Shown in pieces: positions 15,691 to 25,804 of a stretch of DNA of 64,000 nucleotides. The position numbers and the translations under genes were made by a program. The first letter of the stretch is position 1, and each line of letters starts with the position of its first letter. The notes below the pieces were generated by a model. The model was given only the letters and a program-made list of their open reading frames with translations. It had not been told where the DNA came from and ran no database searches. Origin of the DNA: Lysobacteraceae bacterium (GTDB taxonomy: Bacteria; Pseudomonadota; Gammaproteobacteria; Xanthomonadales; Ahniellaceae); NCBI GenBank assembly GCA_002995625.1, contig PVBP01000005.1:1-64000 (forward strand), written 5' to 3'.

Positions 15691-17241
15691 TCAGTCCGCG
15701 CGGCCCGTCGCGGGCGGCGGCCTGGCCTGGTCGCGTTCGCCGGATGGCGCGCGCGGGACGACCCGGAAGATCGCGCGGTCGTGGTAGTCGGGCGCGGCCG
15801 ATTCGGTCGCGTAGCCGAGCGCGTGGAGGCGCCGCTCGACCTCGGCGAAGCGTTCGCGCTTCGTGATCCAGAGCCGGTCCGGCTCGGTCTCGGCGAGCTC
15901 GCTCGCGAGGTCCATGTCGACGTCCGGGTTGATCGCCGGCTGCGGTCCGGGGTCGAGCGAGAGCTTCTCGACCTCGGCTCCGTACTCGAGGTGGAGGCCA
16001 TAGCGCGCCATGTCCTCGATGAACACGACCTCGCGCATCGGTTCATAGACGTAAGCGCGAAGGTGATCGGCCCAGGCGCGGGCGTCCTTGTGGGTCGGCA
16101 CCTGCGCGACGCCGGCCTTGAGCGCGAGCAGCATGGCCGCCCACGCGAGCAGCCAGCCGAAGGCCGGCACGCCGCGGCCGCGCGCGAGGCGGCCTTCGGC
16201 GACCAGGATCGCGAGCGGCGCGAACAGCGGCAGCACGTAGAGCGGCAGCCTGGAGCGCGCAAGGCAGAACACGAGGAGGGGGAGGGCGAACCACAGGATC
16301 AGGAACCACAGCGCCTCGCTGCGCTCGCCCGCGAGCCGCTCGCGCCACCGGGTCGCGATCGACCGCGCATGCGCGGCGAGCGCCCGCAGCGCATCGAGGG
16401 TCCACGGCAGCGTGCCGACCAGCAGGGTCGGGCCGTAGACGACGAGCCAGCCGTACCACTCGGGATTGCGCCCATGCTCGCCGCTGGCGACGCGCCCAAC
16501 GACCTCGTGGCCGACGAAGTAATCGAGCAGGCGCGGCTCGTCGCGGACCACGACGACGTACCAAGGCAGCGCGATCGCGACGAAGGCGAAGAGTCCGAGC
16601 GGCGCGAGGACCGAGACCGGCCGCCGTGGGGGCGTGGTCCAGTGGAACGCGAGGATCGCGGCCAGCGGCAGCAGCGCCGGCGGGCCCTTGGTCAGGAAGC
16701 CGAGGCCGAACCCGGTCCACATCAGCACGATCCAGACAAGCGGTCGCCCCCGCGGCGCGAAGCGGGCGCGAACCCAGCCGTAGGCCGCGAGGGTCACCGC
16801 GGCCGCGAGCAGGAAGTCGGTGGTGATCACCTGCGAGGCCGCGAATGGCAGGAAGCTGGTCGCGTAGACGACGCTCGCGAGGGCTTCTCGCCCGGGCAGC
16901 AGCTGGCGCGCGATCGCGAACACGAGCGCGATCGAGGCGAGGAATGCGAGCGCGGCCGGCAGCCGTGCCGCCCAGGGGCTGGTCCCGAAGGTCGCGACGC
17001 TGGCGGCGATCGCCCAGTAGGTCAGCGGCGGCTTGGTCCAGTGCCCGGTCTCGTGGTGCCGGTGCGGATGGATGTAGTCCCCGGTCGCGAGCATCTCGAT
17101 CGCGACGTTCGTGTAGCGCCCCTCGTCCGGGTCCCAGATGCCGCGCCAGCCGAGGCCGACGAGCGCGACGAGCGCGCCCAGCAGCAGCGCCGGGAGGAGC
17201 GCGCGGCCGCGGTCGTTCGATGAGGTTTCGGGATCCGGCAC
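15691..17241 (-). CDS. GT39/ArnT-like polyprenyl-phosphate glycosyltransferase
   Basis: This 516-residue membrane protein has an N-terminal helix followed by the GT-C acidic loop WDPDEGRYTNVAIEMLATGD and HWTKPPLTYWAIA. Both are hallmarks of the ArnT/PMT (GT39) family, which transfers a sugar from a polyprenyl-phosphate carrier to lipid A or other envelope acceptors. Around ten further helices follow, including GFLTKGPPALLPL. The C-terminal soluble part (about residues 400-510) is periplasmic in ArnT. Donor and acceptor cannot be read from sequence. It lies antisense between pgk and pyk, sharing a divergent promoter region with pyk. Confidence 0.88.
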   Translation of the reverse strand: MPDPETSSNDRGRALLPALLLGALVALVGLGWRGIWDPDEGRYTNVAIEMLATGDYIHPHRHHETGHWTKPPLTYWAIAASVATFGTSPWAARLPAALAFLASIALVFAIARQLLPGREALASVVYATSFLPFAASQVITTDFLLAAAVTLAAYGWVRARFAPRGRPLVWIVLMWTGFGLGFLTKGPPALLPLAAILAFHWTTPPRRPVSVLAPLGLFAFVAIALPWYVVVVRDEPRLLDYFVGHEVVGRVASGEHGRNPEWYGWLVVYGPTLLVGTLPWTLDALRALAAHARSIATRWRERLAGERSEALWFLILWFALPLLVFCLARSRLPLYVLPLFAPLAILVAEGRLARGRGVPAFGWLLAWAAMLLALKAGVAQVPTHKDARAWADHLRAYVYEPMREVVFIEDMARYGLHLEYGAEVEKLSLDPGPQPAINPDVDMDLASELAETEPDRLWITKRERFAEVERRLHALGYATESAAPDYHDRAIFRVVPRAPSGERDQARPPPATGRAD

Positions 17242-17280
17242 GACGGCACCCTGCGACGGCAGCGGAGGGGAACGGCCGCG

Positions 17281-17286
17281 ATTGTC
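17281..17286 (-). promoter_or_regulatory. -10-like GACAAT for the GT39 gene
   Basis: The reverse complement of ATTGTC gives GACAAT, 39 nt before the GT39 ATG on the minus strand. It is the same hexamer seen before sua5, pgk and dsbC. Confidence 0.4.
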
Positions 17287-17338
17287 GGCGAAGCGCGCGG
17301 GGCGCGCTGGCCGCGAGCGCGTGTCGACCGCGCGATGG

Positions 17339-17344
17339 CATCAT
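17339..17344 (+). promoter_or_regulatory. -10-like CATCAT 6 nt before pyk ATG (leaderless promoter)
   Basis: CATCAT, then CGGCCG, then ATG gives the same 6-nt spacing as five other genes in the window. There is no Shine-Dalgarno sequence. The hexamer is weaker than the others. Confidence 0.4.
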
Positions 17345-17350
17345 CGGCCG

Positions 17351-18823
17351 ATGAGCCGCCGCCCGCCCGCCCGCCGCACCCGGATCATCGCCACCCTCGG
17401 CCCCGCGACCGATCCGCCCGAGGTGCTCGAGGGCGTGCTCGCGGCCGGCGTCGACGTGGTCCGGCTCAACTTCTCGCACGGCGAGCGCGGGCAGCACGCC
17501 GCGCGTGCGGCGCGCGTGCGCTCGATCGCGCATCGGCTCGGACGCGAGGTCGGCGTGCTCGCGGACCTCTCCGGCCCGAAGATCCGGGTCGAGCGCTTCG
17601 CCGAGGGCGCGGTGGTGCTGCGCGCGGGCGATCCCTTCACGCTCGACTGCCGCGCCGATGCGCCGCCGGGCGATGCCACGCGCGTCGGCGTCAGCTACCT
17701 CGGACTGCCCGGCGACGTCGCGCCGGGCGACGTGCTGCTGCTCGACGACGGCCTGATCGCGCTCGAGGTCGAGGCGGTGGTCGGACCCGAGATCCGCACG
17801 CGCGTCCGCAGCGGGGGCCGGCTCTCGGACCGCAAGGGCCTGAACCGGCTCGGCGGCGGTCTCTCGCTCGGGGCGCTGACCGACAAGGACCGTGCCGACA
17901 TCCGCGTCGCCGCCGAGATCGGCGCCGACTTCATCGCGGTCTCGTTCTGCCGCTCGGCCGCGGACATCGAGGAGACCCGCGCGCTGGCCGATGCGGCCGG
18001 ATCGCGCGCGGCGCTGGTCGCGAAGATCGAGCGCAGCGAGGCGATCGTGAATCTGGCCGAGATCATCGCCGCGGCCGACGCGGTGATGGTCGCGCGCGGC
18101 GACCTCGGGGTCGAGATCGGCGACGCCGAGCTGCCGGGCCTGCAGAAGCGGATCATCCGCGAGGCCCTCGAGCACTCGAAGATCGCGATCACCGCGACCC
18201 AGATGCTGCAGTCGATGGTCGATTCGCCGATCCCGACCCGGGCCGAGGTGCTCGACGTCGCGAACGCGGTGATCGACGGCACCGACGCGGTGATGCTGTC
18301 GCAGGAGACCGCGGCCGGGAACCACCCGCGCGCCGCGGTCGAGGCGATGGCGCGGATCTGCCTCGGCGCCGAGCGCCAGTTCCACATGGACACCGACTTC
18401 GAGGCCGCACCGCGCAACCTCGAGCGCGTCGACCAGGCGATCGCGATGGCGACGATGTTCCTGGCCGAGCACATCACCGTGCGCGCGATCATCGCGCTGA
18501 CCGAATCGGGCAGCACCGCGCGCTGGCTGTCGCGGTTCCGCAGCCAGGTCCCGATCTACGCGCTGTCGCGCCACGACGACGCGCGGCGCCGGATGGCGCT
18601 GATGCGCGACGTGTTCCCGATCGCGTTCGACTCGCGCGGGCTGCCGCCTGCGCAGGCGGCGCGGGTCGCGATCCAGCACCTGTTCGACCTGGGCCTCCTC
18701 GCGGCCGGCGATCGCGTGATGATGACGAGCGGCGACCAGATGCAGCATCAGGGCAGCACCAACACGCTGCGGCTGCTGCAGGTGGGCGAGGGCGGCGTCG
18801 CGGAGGGACTGGGCCAGTTGTAG
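17351..18823 (+). CDS. pyk: Pyruvate kinase
   Basis: This 490-residue enzyme catalyses phosphoenolpyruvate plus ADP to pyruvate plus ATP, the last glycolytic step. Visible motifs are RTRIIATLGPATD, VVRLNFSHG, the B-domain insertion (about residues 75-165), and the active-site signature LVAKIERSEAIVNLAEII with the catalytic Lys. MVARGDLGVEIG and TQMLQSMVDSPIPTRAEVLDVANAV follow, then a C-terminal regulatory domain with TESGSTARWLSRFR. Length and motif set match the allosteric type II-like bacterial enzymes. The start follows CATCAT by 6 nt with no ribosome binding site. It is divergent from the GT39 gene. Confidence 0.97.
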   Translation: MSRRPPARRTRIIATLGPATDPPEVLEGVLAAGVDVVRLNFSHGERGQHAARAARVRSIAHRLGREVGVLADLSGPKIRVERFAEGAVVLRAGDPFTLDCRADAPPGDATRVGVSYLGLPGDVAPGDVLLLDDGLIALEVEAVVGPEIRTRVRSGGRLSDRKGLNRLGGGLSLGALTDKDRADIRVAAEIGADFIAVSFCRSAADIEETRALADAAGSRAALVAKIERSEAIVNLAEIIAAADAVMVARGDLGVEIGDAELPGLQKRIIREALEHSKIAITATQMLQSMVDSPIPTRAEVLDVANAVIDGTDAVMLSQETAAGNHPRAAVEAMARICLGAERQFHMDTDFEAAPRNLERVDQAIAMATMFLAEHITVRAIIALTESGSTARWLSRFRSQVPIYALSRHDDARRRMALMRDVFPIAFDSRGLPPAQAARVAIQHLFDLGLLAAGDRVMMTSGDQMQHQGSTNTLRLLQVGEGGVAEGLGQL

Positions 18824-18885
18824 CGCGATCGGAACTTCGCGCGACGCGCGGGGTCCGAGCGGAGGTTCCCACTGGAGACGGCGCC

Positions 18886-19392
18886 ATGGCACGTCCGAAT
18901 CCGGCCGCCCGCCGCACGGCGGCGCTTGCCACCGTCGCGTTGCTGCTGGGTGTGGGCGAAGTCCGGGCATCGGGTCCGGATCGGCCGCTGCCGGTCGATC
19001 CCGAAGCGCTCGCGCCGTTGTGGCGCGCCGCGGCGAATCCGGATCCGCTGCCGCCGCTCGGCCTTCCGGCGCGTGCCGCAGGCTGCGCCGTCGTCGCCTT
19101 CACGATCGATGCCGATGGCCGTCCGCGTGATCTGGCCGTGGTCTCGGCGAATCCGACCGAGGTCTACGGCGAAGCGGGCCGCCGCGTCGTCGAGCATCGA
19201 CGCTACGCCCCGGGCCGCGACAACCCGGACGCGCGGCCGGTCTCGACCTTCGAGATCGTCACCTTCGGCCCGCGCCAGCCGCGCACCGGCAGCCGGCTCG
19301 CGCGCGGGGCCGATCCGGCGCTGTTCGCGCCGTGCGATCTCCGTCCCGCGGAGGTCGCGGCGCGCCTCGCGGAGGCTCGCGCCGGCGGTTGA
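18886..19392 (+). CDS. Exported protein with TonB C-terminal-like domain
   Basis: This 168-residue protein starts with a basic N terminus and hydrophobic segment (TAALATVALLLGVGEV RASG, about residues 10-30), then a compact domain. The stretch GCAVVAFTIDADGRPRDLAV, continuing to EAGRRVVEHRRYAPG, follows the pattern of the TonB C-terminal fold (GxVxVxFTVDxxGxVxDxxV ... AVRRWRYxP). It lacks the Pro-rich spacer of a true TonB, so it probably does not span the periplasm to energise receptors; it may be a periplasmic binding or assembly protein of the same fold. ATG 18886 follows GGAGACGGC. MscS begins 57 nt downstream on the same strand. Confidence 0.7.
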   Translation: MARPNPAARRTAALATVALLLGVGEVRASGPDRPLPVDPEALAPLWRAAANPDPLPPLGLPARAAGCAVVAFTIDADGRPRDLAVVSANPTEVYGEAGRRVVEHRRYAPGRDNPDARPVSTFEIVTFGPRQPRTGSRLARGADPALFAPCDLRPAEVAARLAEARAGG

Positions 19393-19449
19393 CCCGGCGC
19401 GGCCGAGACGCGAGGCTCGTCGGATCGCCCGACCGCGACACGGAGACGC

Positions 19450-20337
19450 ATGACCCTCGACGGCTTTCTGCACGCGATCCGCTACGACCTCTGGGGACCC
19501 CGGCTGCTCGAGCTCGGGGGTCGGCTGGTGCTCGCCGCGATCGTGCTCGCGATCGGCTGGTGGATCGCCCGGCGCATCGGCCGCGTGGTCGAGTCCGCGA
19601 TCCGCGCGCGCGGCGGCGACCTCGTCCTCGCGAGCTTCCTGAAGCGCGTGATCACGATCGCGCTGATCGTGATCACCGCGGTCGGCGCGCTCGACCTCGT
19701 CGGCGTGCCGATCGCCTCGCTGCTGGCGGCGCTCGGCGCCGTCGGCCTCGCGCTCGCGCTGGCGATGCGGGAGTCGCTGTCGAATCTCGCGGCCGGCGTG
19801 CTGCTCGTGATCACGCGCCCGTTCCGCGCCGGCGACTTCGTCGACATCTCGGGGCAGCAGGGGCGGGTCGAGCGCATCGACCTTTTGCAGACCGTGCTGG
19901 CGACGGTCGACAACCGGCTGATCACGCTGCCGAACGCGCAGGTGATGAACCAGCCGATCATCAACTTCAGCGCGCGCGACGAGCGCCGGCTCGACCTGCC
20001 GGTCTCGATCGCCTACGAGGACGATCCGACGCGCGCGCTCGAGGTCATCCGCAAGGTGCTCGACGAGCATCCGCGGGTGCTGAAGACCCGCGAGCCGCAG
20101 CTGCTGGTGCAGCGCTTCGGCGCCAGCAGCGTCGACCTCGCGATCCGGCCTTGGGTCCGCACCAGCGAGGTGCTGCAGGCGCAGAGTGACCTCCTCGCCG
20201 CGATCAAGGCCGCGCTCGAGGCCGCGAACATCACGATCCCGTATCCGCAGCAGGTCATGCGTTTCGCCGGCGACGCGCCGCCGCCCGGGCTGCTGCCCGG
20301 CTCCGAGCCGTCCGTCGCGCCCGCCCCGCGCTCCTGA
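19450..20337 (+). CDS. Small-conductance mechanosensitive channel, MscS family
   Basis: This 295-residue inner-membrane channel would open under membrane tension and release solutes on osmotic downshock. Three N-terminal transmembrane helices end in the pore-lining helix, here ALGAVGLALALAMRESLSNLAAGVLLVITRPF, with the Ala/Gly packing typical of TM3. The beta domain shows GDFVDISGQQGRVERIDLLQTVL and LITLPNAQVMNQPIINFS. The alpha/beta C-terminal domain follows and ends in a Pro-rich tail. Length matches E. coli MscS (286). ATG 19450 follows GGAGACGC. Confidence 0.95.
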   Translation: MTLDGFLHAIRYDLWGPRLLELGGRLVLAAIVLAIGWWIARRIGRVVESAIRARGGDLVLASFLKRVITIALIVITAVGALDLVGVPIASLLAALGAVGLALALAMRESLSNLAAGVLLVITRPFRAGDFVDISGQQGRVERIDLLQTVLATVDNRLITLPNAQVMNQPIINFSARDERRLDLPVSIAYEDDPTRALEVIRKVLDEHPRVLKTREPQLLVQRFGASSVDLAIRPWVRTSEVLQAQSDLLAAIKAALEAANITIPYPQQVMRFAGDAPPPGLLPGSEPSVAPAPRS

Positions 20338-20356
20338 TCGGCCACGGACGGAGACG

Positions 20357-20758
20357 GTGCGGCCGATCCGGGACCTGGACGCACTGCTCAAGGGGCTTGC
20401 GCCGCGCCTCGTCCCCGGCACCTTCGTGTACGCGACCCTGGCGCCGGGCGCCGTGATCGACCCCGGCTGCGTGCTCGCGTCGGTGCGCGAGGACGAGGGG
20501 CTGTCGGTGATCGTCGCCGAGGAGACCGCCCGAAGGCTCGGGCTCGTCCCCGCGCTGCGCTGCGCGTGGATCACGCTCGACGTGCCGTCCGATCTCGAGG
20601 CCGTCGGCCTGACCGCCGCCGTCGCGACGGCCCTCGCCGCGCGCGGCATTCCGTGCAACGTGGTGGCCGGCGCCCGGCACGACCATCTGTTCGTGCCGAC
20701 CGGGCTCGCCGAGGCGGCGATGGAGGCGCTGCGGCACCTGTCGCGGGCAGGCGCCTGA
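20357..20758 (+). CDS. ACT-domain protein (small, stand-alone)
   Basis: This 133-residue protein resembles the short tandem ACT-like proteins annotated only as ACT domain-containing. It has PGTFVYATLAPGAVIDPGCVLASVREDEGLSVIVAEETA in the first half and CAWITLDVPSDLEAVGLTAAVATALAARGIPCNVVAGARHDHLFVP in the second. ACT domains bind amino acids or other small ligands and regulate metabolism. The GTG at 20357 is chosen because GGAG precedes it at proper spacing and no ATG lies in frame near the N terminus. It starts 19 nt after mscS and converges with the acetoacetyl-CoA synthetase gene, leaving 8 nt. The ligand is unknown. Confidence 0.8.
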   Translation: MRPIRDLDALLKGLAPRLVPGTFVYATLAPGAVIDPGCVLASVREDEGLSVIVAEETARRLGLVPALRCAWITLDVPSDLEAVGLTAAVATALAARGIPCNVVAGARHDHLFVPTGLAEAAMEALRHLSRAGA

Positions 20759-20766
20759 CGCGTGCC

Positions 20767-22728
<1,962 letters not shown>

Positions 22729-22887
22729 GCTGCTCCCCTTGGATGGCGGCCGCGGGCACCCGGGTCGCCGGTGCCCGATGCAGCCCTGGCAACGGTATTC
22801 GGACGGCGCTGGCCATGCCAGCGCCGGGGACTCGGACATTCGGACAGGGGCGACGCGCGAGGGTCGGGCGCGCGTCGCGGTTGCGGT

Positions 22888-23829
22888 TCAGCCGAGCGCC
22901 TGCTCGAGTTCGGGGATGATCTTGAAGAGGTCCCCGACCAGGCCGAAGTCCGCGATCTCGAAGATCGGCGCCTCGGCGTCCTTGTTGATCGCGACGATCG
23001 TGCCGGCGTCCTTAATGCCGGTCAGGTGCTGGATCGCGCCCGAGATGCCGATCGCGACGTAGAGCTCCGGCGCGATGATCTTCCCGGTCTGCCCGACCTG
23101 CATGTCGTTCGGCGCGTAGCCGGCGTCGACCGCCGCGCGCGAGGCGCCGACGCCGGCGCCGAGCCTGTCGGCGAGCCGGTAGATCAGCTGGAAGTTCTCG
23201 GCCGAGCCGAGCGCGCGCCCTCCCGAGACGACCCGCGCGGCGGTCTGCAGGTCCGGGCGGTCGCTCGCGGCCGCCTCGAGCCTGACGAAGCGGGTGTGGG
23301 TCGGCAGCGCCGCCTCGACCGTCACCGCCTCGATCGGTGCCGCGGCGGCGCCGGCTCCGGTCGCCGGATACGAGGCGCCGCGGATCGTCGCGACGACCGT
23401 GCGGCCGTCGGGGACCTTGACCGTGATGATCGCGTTGCCGGCGTAGATCGGGCGCTCGAAGGTGCGGGCGTCGATCACCTTCATCACGTCGGTCACCTGG
23501 GCCTCGCCGAGCAGCGCGGCGACCCGCGGCATCAGGTCCTTGCCGAAGGTGGTCGAGGGCCCGAGCACGTGCGTGTGGCCGGCCGCGAGGGCGACGACCT
23601 GCGGCGCCAGCACCGCGCCGAGCGCATTCGCGTTGGCCGGGTTCGCGACCGCGAGCACGCGCGTGACGCCGTCGAGCGCGGCGGCCTGCGCCGCCACGGC
23701 CGACGGGTCGGCCGCGAGCACCGCGATGTCGATCTCGCCGCCGATCTGCCGCGCCGCGGTGACGCAGCGCGCGGTGGCGGCGTTGAGCTTGCCGTTCGAG
23801 TGTTCGGCGACGATCAGGATCCGGCTCAT
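22888..23829 (-). CDS. etfA: Electron transfer flavoprotein subunit alpha
   Basis: This 313-residue FAD-binding subunit accepts electrons, together with EtfB, from acyl-CoA and other dehydrogenases and passes them to ETF-ubiquinone oxidoreductase. The N-terminal domain starts MSRILIVAEHSNGKLN. The C-terminal FAD domain carries RVVSGGRALGSAENFQLI, VGASRAAVDAGYAPNDMQVGQTGKIIAPELY, IGISGAIQHLTGIKDAGTIVAINKD and APIFEIADFGLVGDL, all near-invariant. Its ATG overlaps the etfB stop by 4 nt (ATGA), giving translational coupling. The ETF-QO partner is encoded 8 kb away at 32033-33634. Confidence 0.98.
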   Translation of the reverse strand: MSRILIVAEHSNGKLNAATARCVTAARQIGGEIDIAVLAADPSAVAAQAAALDGVTRVLAVANPANANALGAVLAPQVVALAAGHTHVLGPSTTFGKDLMPRVAALLGEAQVTDVMKVIDARTFERPIYAGNAIITVKVPDGRTVVATIRGASYPATGAGAAAAPIEAVTVEAALPTHTRFVRLEAAASDRPDLQTAARVVSGGRALGSAENFQLIYRLADRLGAGVGASRAAVDAGYAPNDMQVGQTGKIIAPELYVAIGISGAIQHLTGIKDAGTIVAINKDAEAPIFEIADFGLVGDLFKIIPELEQALG

Positions 23830-24575
23830 GCGATCAGCCCCTTGTTGCGCAGTGCGGCGACGAGCTCGCCGACGTCCTTGACCATCACGCCGCGCGCGCG
23901 CTTCGGCGGCGGCGCGTAGTGGGTCGTCTCGTGGTGGTCGCCCGACTCGACGCCGAGCGTGTCGAAGGCGATCGTCTCGAGCGGCTTCGACTTCGCCTTC
24001 ATGATGTCCGGCAGCTTGATGAAGCGCGGCTCGTTGAGGCGCAGGTCGGTCGTGATCACGGCCGGCAGGTCGACCTCGATGGTCTCGAGGCCGGCGTCGA
24101 CCTCGCGGGTCACGGTTGCGATCCGGCCGCTGATCTCGACCTTCGACGCGAAGGTCGCCTGGGCCTTGTCCCACAGCGCCGCCAGCATCTGGCCGGTCTG
24201 GCCGGCGTCATCGTCGATCGCCTGCTTGCCGAGGATCACGAGGTCCGGCTGCTCCTTCTCGACCAGCTTCAGCAGCGTGCGCGCCGCGGTCAGCGGCTGG
24301 ACCGCGCGGTCGGTGACGACGTGGATCGCGCGGTTCGCGCCCATCGCGAGCCCGTTGCGCAGGTGCGCCTGCGCGTCGGCCGGGCCGATCGTCGCGACCA
24401 CGACCTCGGTCGCGACGCCCTTCTCGCGCAGCCGCAGGGCCTCCTCGAGGGCGATGTCGTCGAACGGATTCGGCGACAGCTTGACGCCGTCGGTCACCAC
24501 GCCCGAGCCGTCGGGCCTGACCTGGATGCGGACGTTGTAGTCGACGACGCGCTTGTACGCGACGAGGATCTTCAT
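23826..24575 (-). CDS. etfB: Electron transfer flavoprotein subunit beta
   Basis: This 249-residue subunit binds AMP and supports the FAD site of EtfA. Diagnostic stretches are MKILVAYKRVVDYNVRI, PNPFDDIALEEALRLRE, the ETF beta signature around LPAVITTDLRLNEPRFIKLPDIMKAKSKP, and DLVILGKQAIDDDAGQTGQMLA. Length equals the family norm (about 250). ATG 24575 is preceded by GAAGGA and, further up, a good -10 box TACAAT. It is the first gene of the etfB-etfA unit, with aacS downstream after 159 nt. Confidence 0.98.
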   Translation of the reverse strand: MKILVAYKRVVDYNVRIQVRPDGSGVVTDGVKLSPNPFDDIALEEALRLREKGVATEVVVATIGPADAQAHLRNGLAMGANRAIHVVTDRAVQPLTAARTLLKLVEKEQPDLVILGKQAIDDDAGQTGQMLAALWDKAQATFASKVEISGRIATVTREVDAGLETIEVDLPAVITTDLRLNEPRFIKLPDIMKAKSKPLETIAFDTLGVESGDHHETTHYAPPPKRARGVMVKDVGELVAALRNKGLIA

Positions 24576-24605
24576 GGGCGGGATCCTTCGGAGGAAAACT
24601 TCTGG

Positions 24606-24611
24606 ATTGTA
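24606..24611 (-). promoter_or_regulatory. -10 element TACAAT of the etfBA promoter
   Basis: On the minus strand TACAAT lies 30 nt upstream of the etfB ATG and differs from the sigma70 consensus at one base. The -35 region is not recognisable. A short leader with GAAGGA as ribosome binding site follows. Confidence 0.55.
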
Positions 24612-24698
24612 GGGCTCGCCGGCGTCATGCGCACGTCGAGCCGGACTGCCAGCGGCGGGCGGTGGCGCTTGCATCGGCGAGCGGACCGCACGATCCTC

Positions 24699-24717
24699 GC
24701 AAATGTCCGGACCAATT
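24699..24717. promoter_or_regulatory. 19-nt operator copy 1 (exact reverse-complement partner at 27006-27024)
   Basis: The sequence gcaaatgtccggaccaatt occurs here on the plus strand and identically on the minus strand at 27006-27024. Its core GTCCGGAC is a perfect palindrome and the flanks (TTGGT ... ACAT) resemble half-sites bound by FadR-subfamily GntR regulators. It ends 12 nt before the CpcT-like ATG, so a bound protein would block initiation at that gene. It is also about 120 nt from the etfB start. Confidence 0.75.
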
Positions 24718-24729
24718 GCGAGGCCGCCG

Positions 24730-25755
24730 ATGATCCGCCTCCCGCTCTCCGCGCTGTTCGCAATCCTCGTGGCCGCCGTCGGGTCGCCCGCGCGCGCCGC
24801 CGAGCCTTCGACCCCGGTGCCGCTCGAGCGCCAGCTCGCGCTGCTGCTCGAGTGGTTCCCCGGCGAGTGGGACAACCACGAGCAGCACTGGCGGCACAGG
24901 ACGGTCGAGCAGCGCGAGAAGCCGCACGAGTGGATCCACCACGTGTTCCGGCCGGTCTCGGTGCCCGCGATCGGCGAGCATGCGTTCTTCGTCCGCCAGA
25001 CCTTCGGCGACCAGCCGGACCGGGTCTATCGCCAGCGGCTGTACCGGTTCGCGCCCGATCCCGACCGGAACGCGGTGCGGCTTTCGATCTACACGTTCCG
25101 GGACGAGGCGAAGTACGCGGACGCCTGGCGCGACCCGTCGGTGCTCGACGGCCTTGCCGCCGACGAGCTCGAGACCCGGCCGGGCTGCGACGTCTACTGG
25201 CGGCTCGATCCGTCGGGCGGATCCTTCACCGGTTCGATGGACGAGGGCGCCTGCCGCTTTCATTCGCCCCGGCTCGGCAGGGAAATCGTGATCCATGATG
25301 ACCTCCGGCTGACGCCGGAGGAACTCTGGATCCGCGACGTCGCGACCGACCTCGACGGCAACCGCGTGTTCGGCGACCCCGACGCCGAGCACCACAGGAA
25401 CCGCAGGGTCCGCTACTACACCGGCTGGGCCGCGATCAAGCGCGGCGGGCCGGAGGCGCCGGCCGAGTCGCGTGACTGGATCGGGATGCGCGACATCCTG
25501 ATGCACAACGAGGGCGACCGCGTGCGCGTGGTCGATGGCGACGGCAACCCCTTCGGCTACACGATCGAGCTCGCGCGGCTGACCTACCAGAACACGCAGA
25601 TCCCGATCCTCAAGCTCGGGGTGATCGACGAGGCGACCGGCAGGACCATCGCCTACACGTGGAACGAGCCCGACGGCCGGCGCCTCGGCATCAACCTCGG
25701 CTGGTTCCAGGCCGGCGTGACCCTCAAGGCCGAGAACCCGCACCAGCGCTGGTGA
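24730..25755 (+). CDS. Exported CpcT/CpeT-like protein
   Basis: This 341-residue protein has a signal peptide (LPLSALFAILVAAVGSPARAA, about residues 4-24) followed by a CpcT/CpeT-type domain: QLALLLEWFPGEWDNHEQHW near the N terminus, then repeated beta strands with RQTFGDQPDRVYRQRLYRF and conserved acidic Tyr-rich segments. CpeT/CpcT proteins are lipocalin-like barrels; cyanobacterial members attach bilins to phycobiliproteins, but proteobacterial homologues have no known partner. Here export points to a periplasmic ligand. The ATG at 24730 is chosen because an upstream in-frame ATG (24703) lies inside the 19-nt operator. The gene heads the exported cluster at 24.7-31 kb. Confidence 0.8.
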   Translation: MIRLPLSALFAILVAAVGSPARAAEPSTPVPLERQLALLLEWFPGEWDNHEQHWRHRTVEQREKPHEWIHHVFRPVSVPAIGEHAFFVRQTFGDQPDRVYRQRLYRFAPDPDRNAVRLSIYTFRDEAKYADAWRDPSVLDGLAADELETRPGCDVYWRLDPSGGSFTGSMDEGACRFHSPRLGREIVIHDDLRLTPEELWIRDVATDLDGNRVFGDPDAEHHRNRRVRYYTGWAAIKRGGPEAPAESRDWIGMRDILMHNEGDRVRVVDGDGNPFGYTIELARLTYQNTQIPILKLGVIDEATGRTIAYTWNEPDGRRLGINLGWFQAGVTLKAENPHQRW

Positions 25756-25804
25756 CGGCGGGCACGCGAGCGCGCCGGCGGCTCGCTCCGGTCGCGGCGA
25801 CGGA

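Noticed and set aside
16043-18970. A minus-strand open frame of 975 codons across pyk and part of the GT39 gene
   Set aside because: Overlaps pyruvate kinase on the opposite strand, and its sequence has no family pattern.
24703-24729. Upstream ATG (24703) as start of the CpcT-like gene
   Set aside because: It lies within the 19-nt repeated element, and using it would put the operator in the coding region and push the signal peptide inward.
25741-25754. Perfect palindrome CACCAGCGCTGGTG at the end of the CpcT-like gene
   Set aside because: It encodes the last codons and part of the stop; no loop or T-run follows, and it may be chance in coding sequence.
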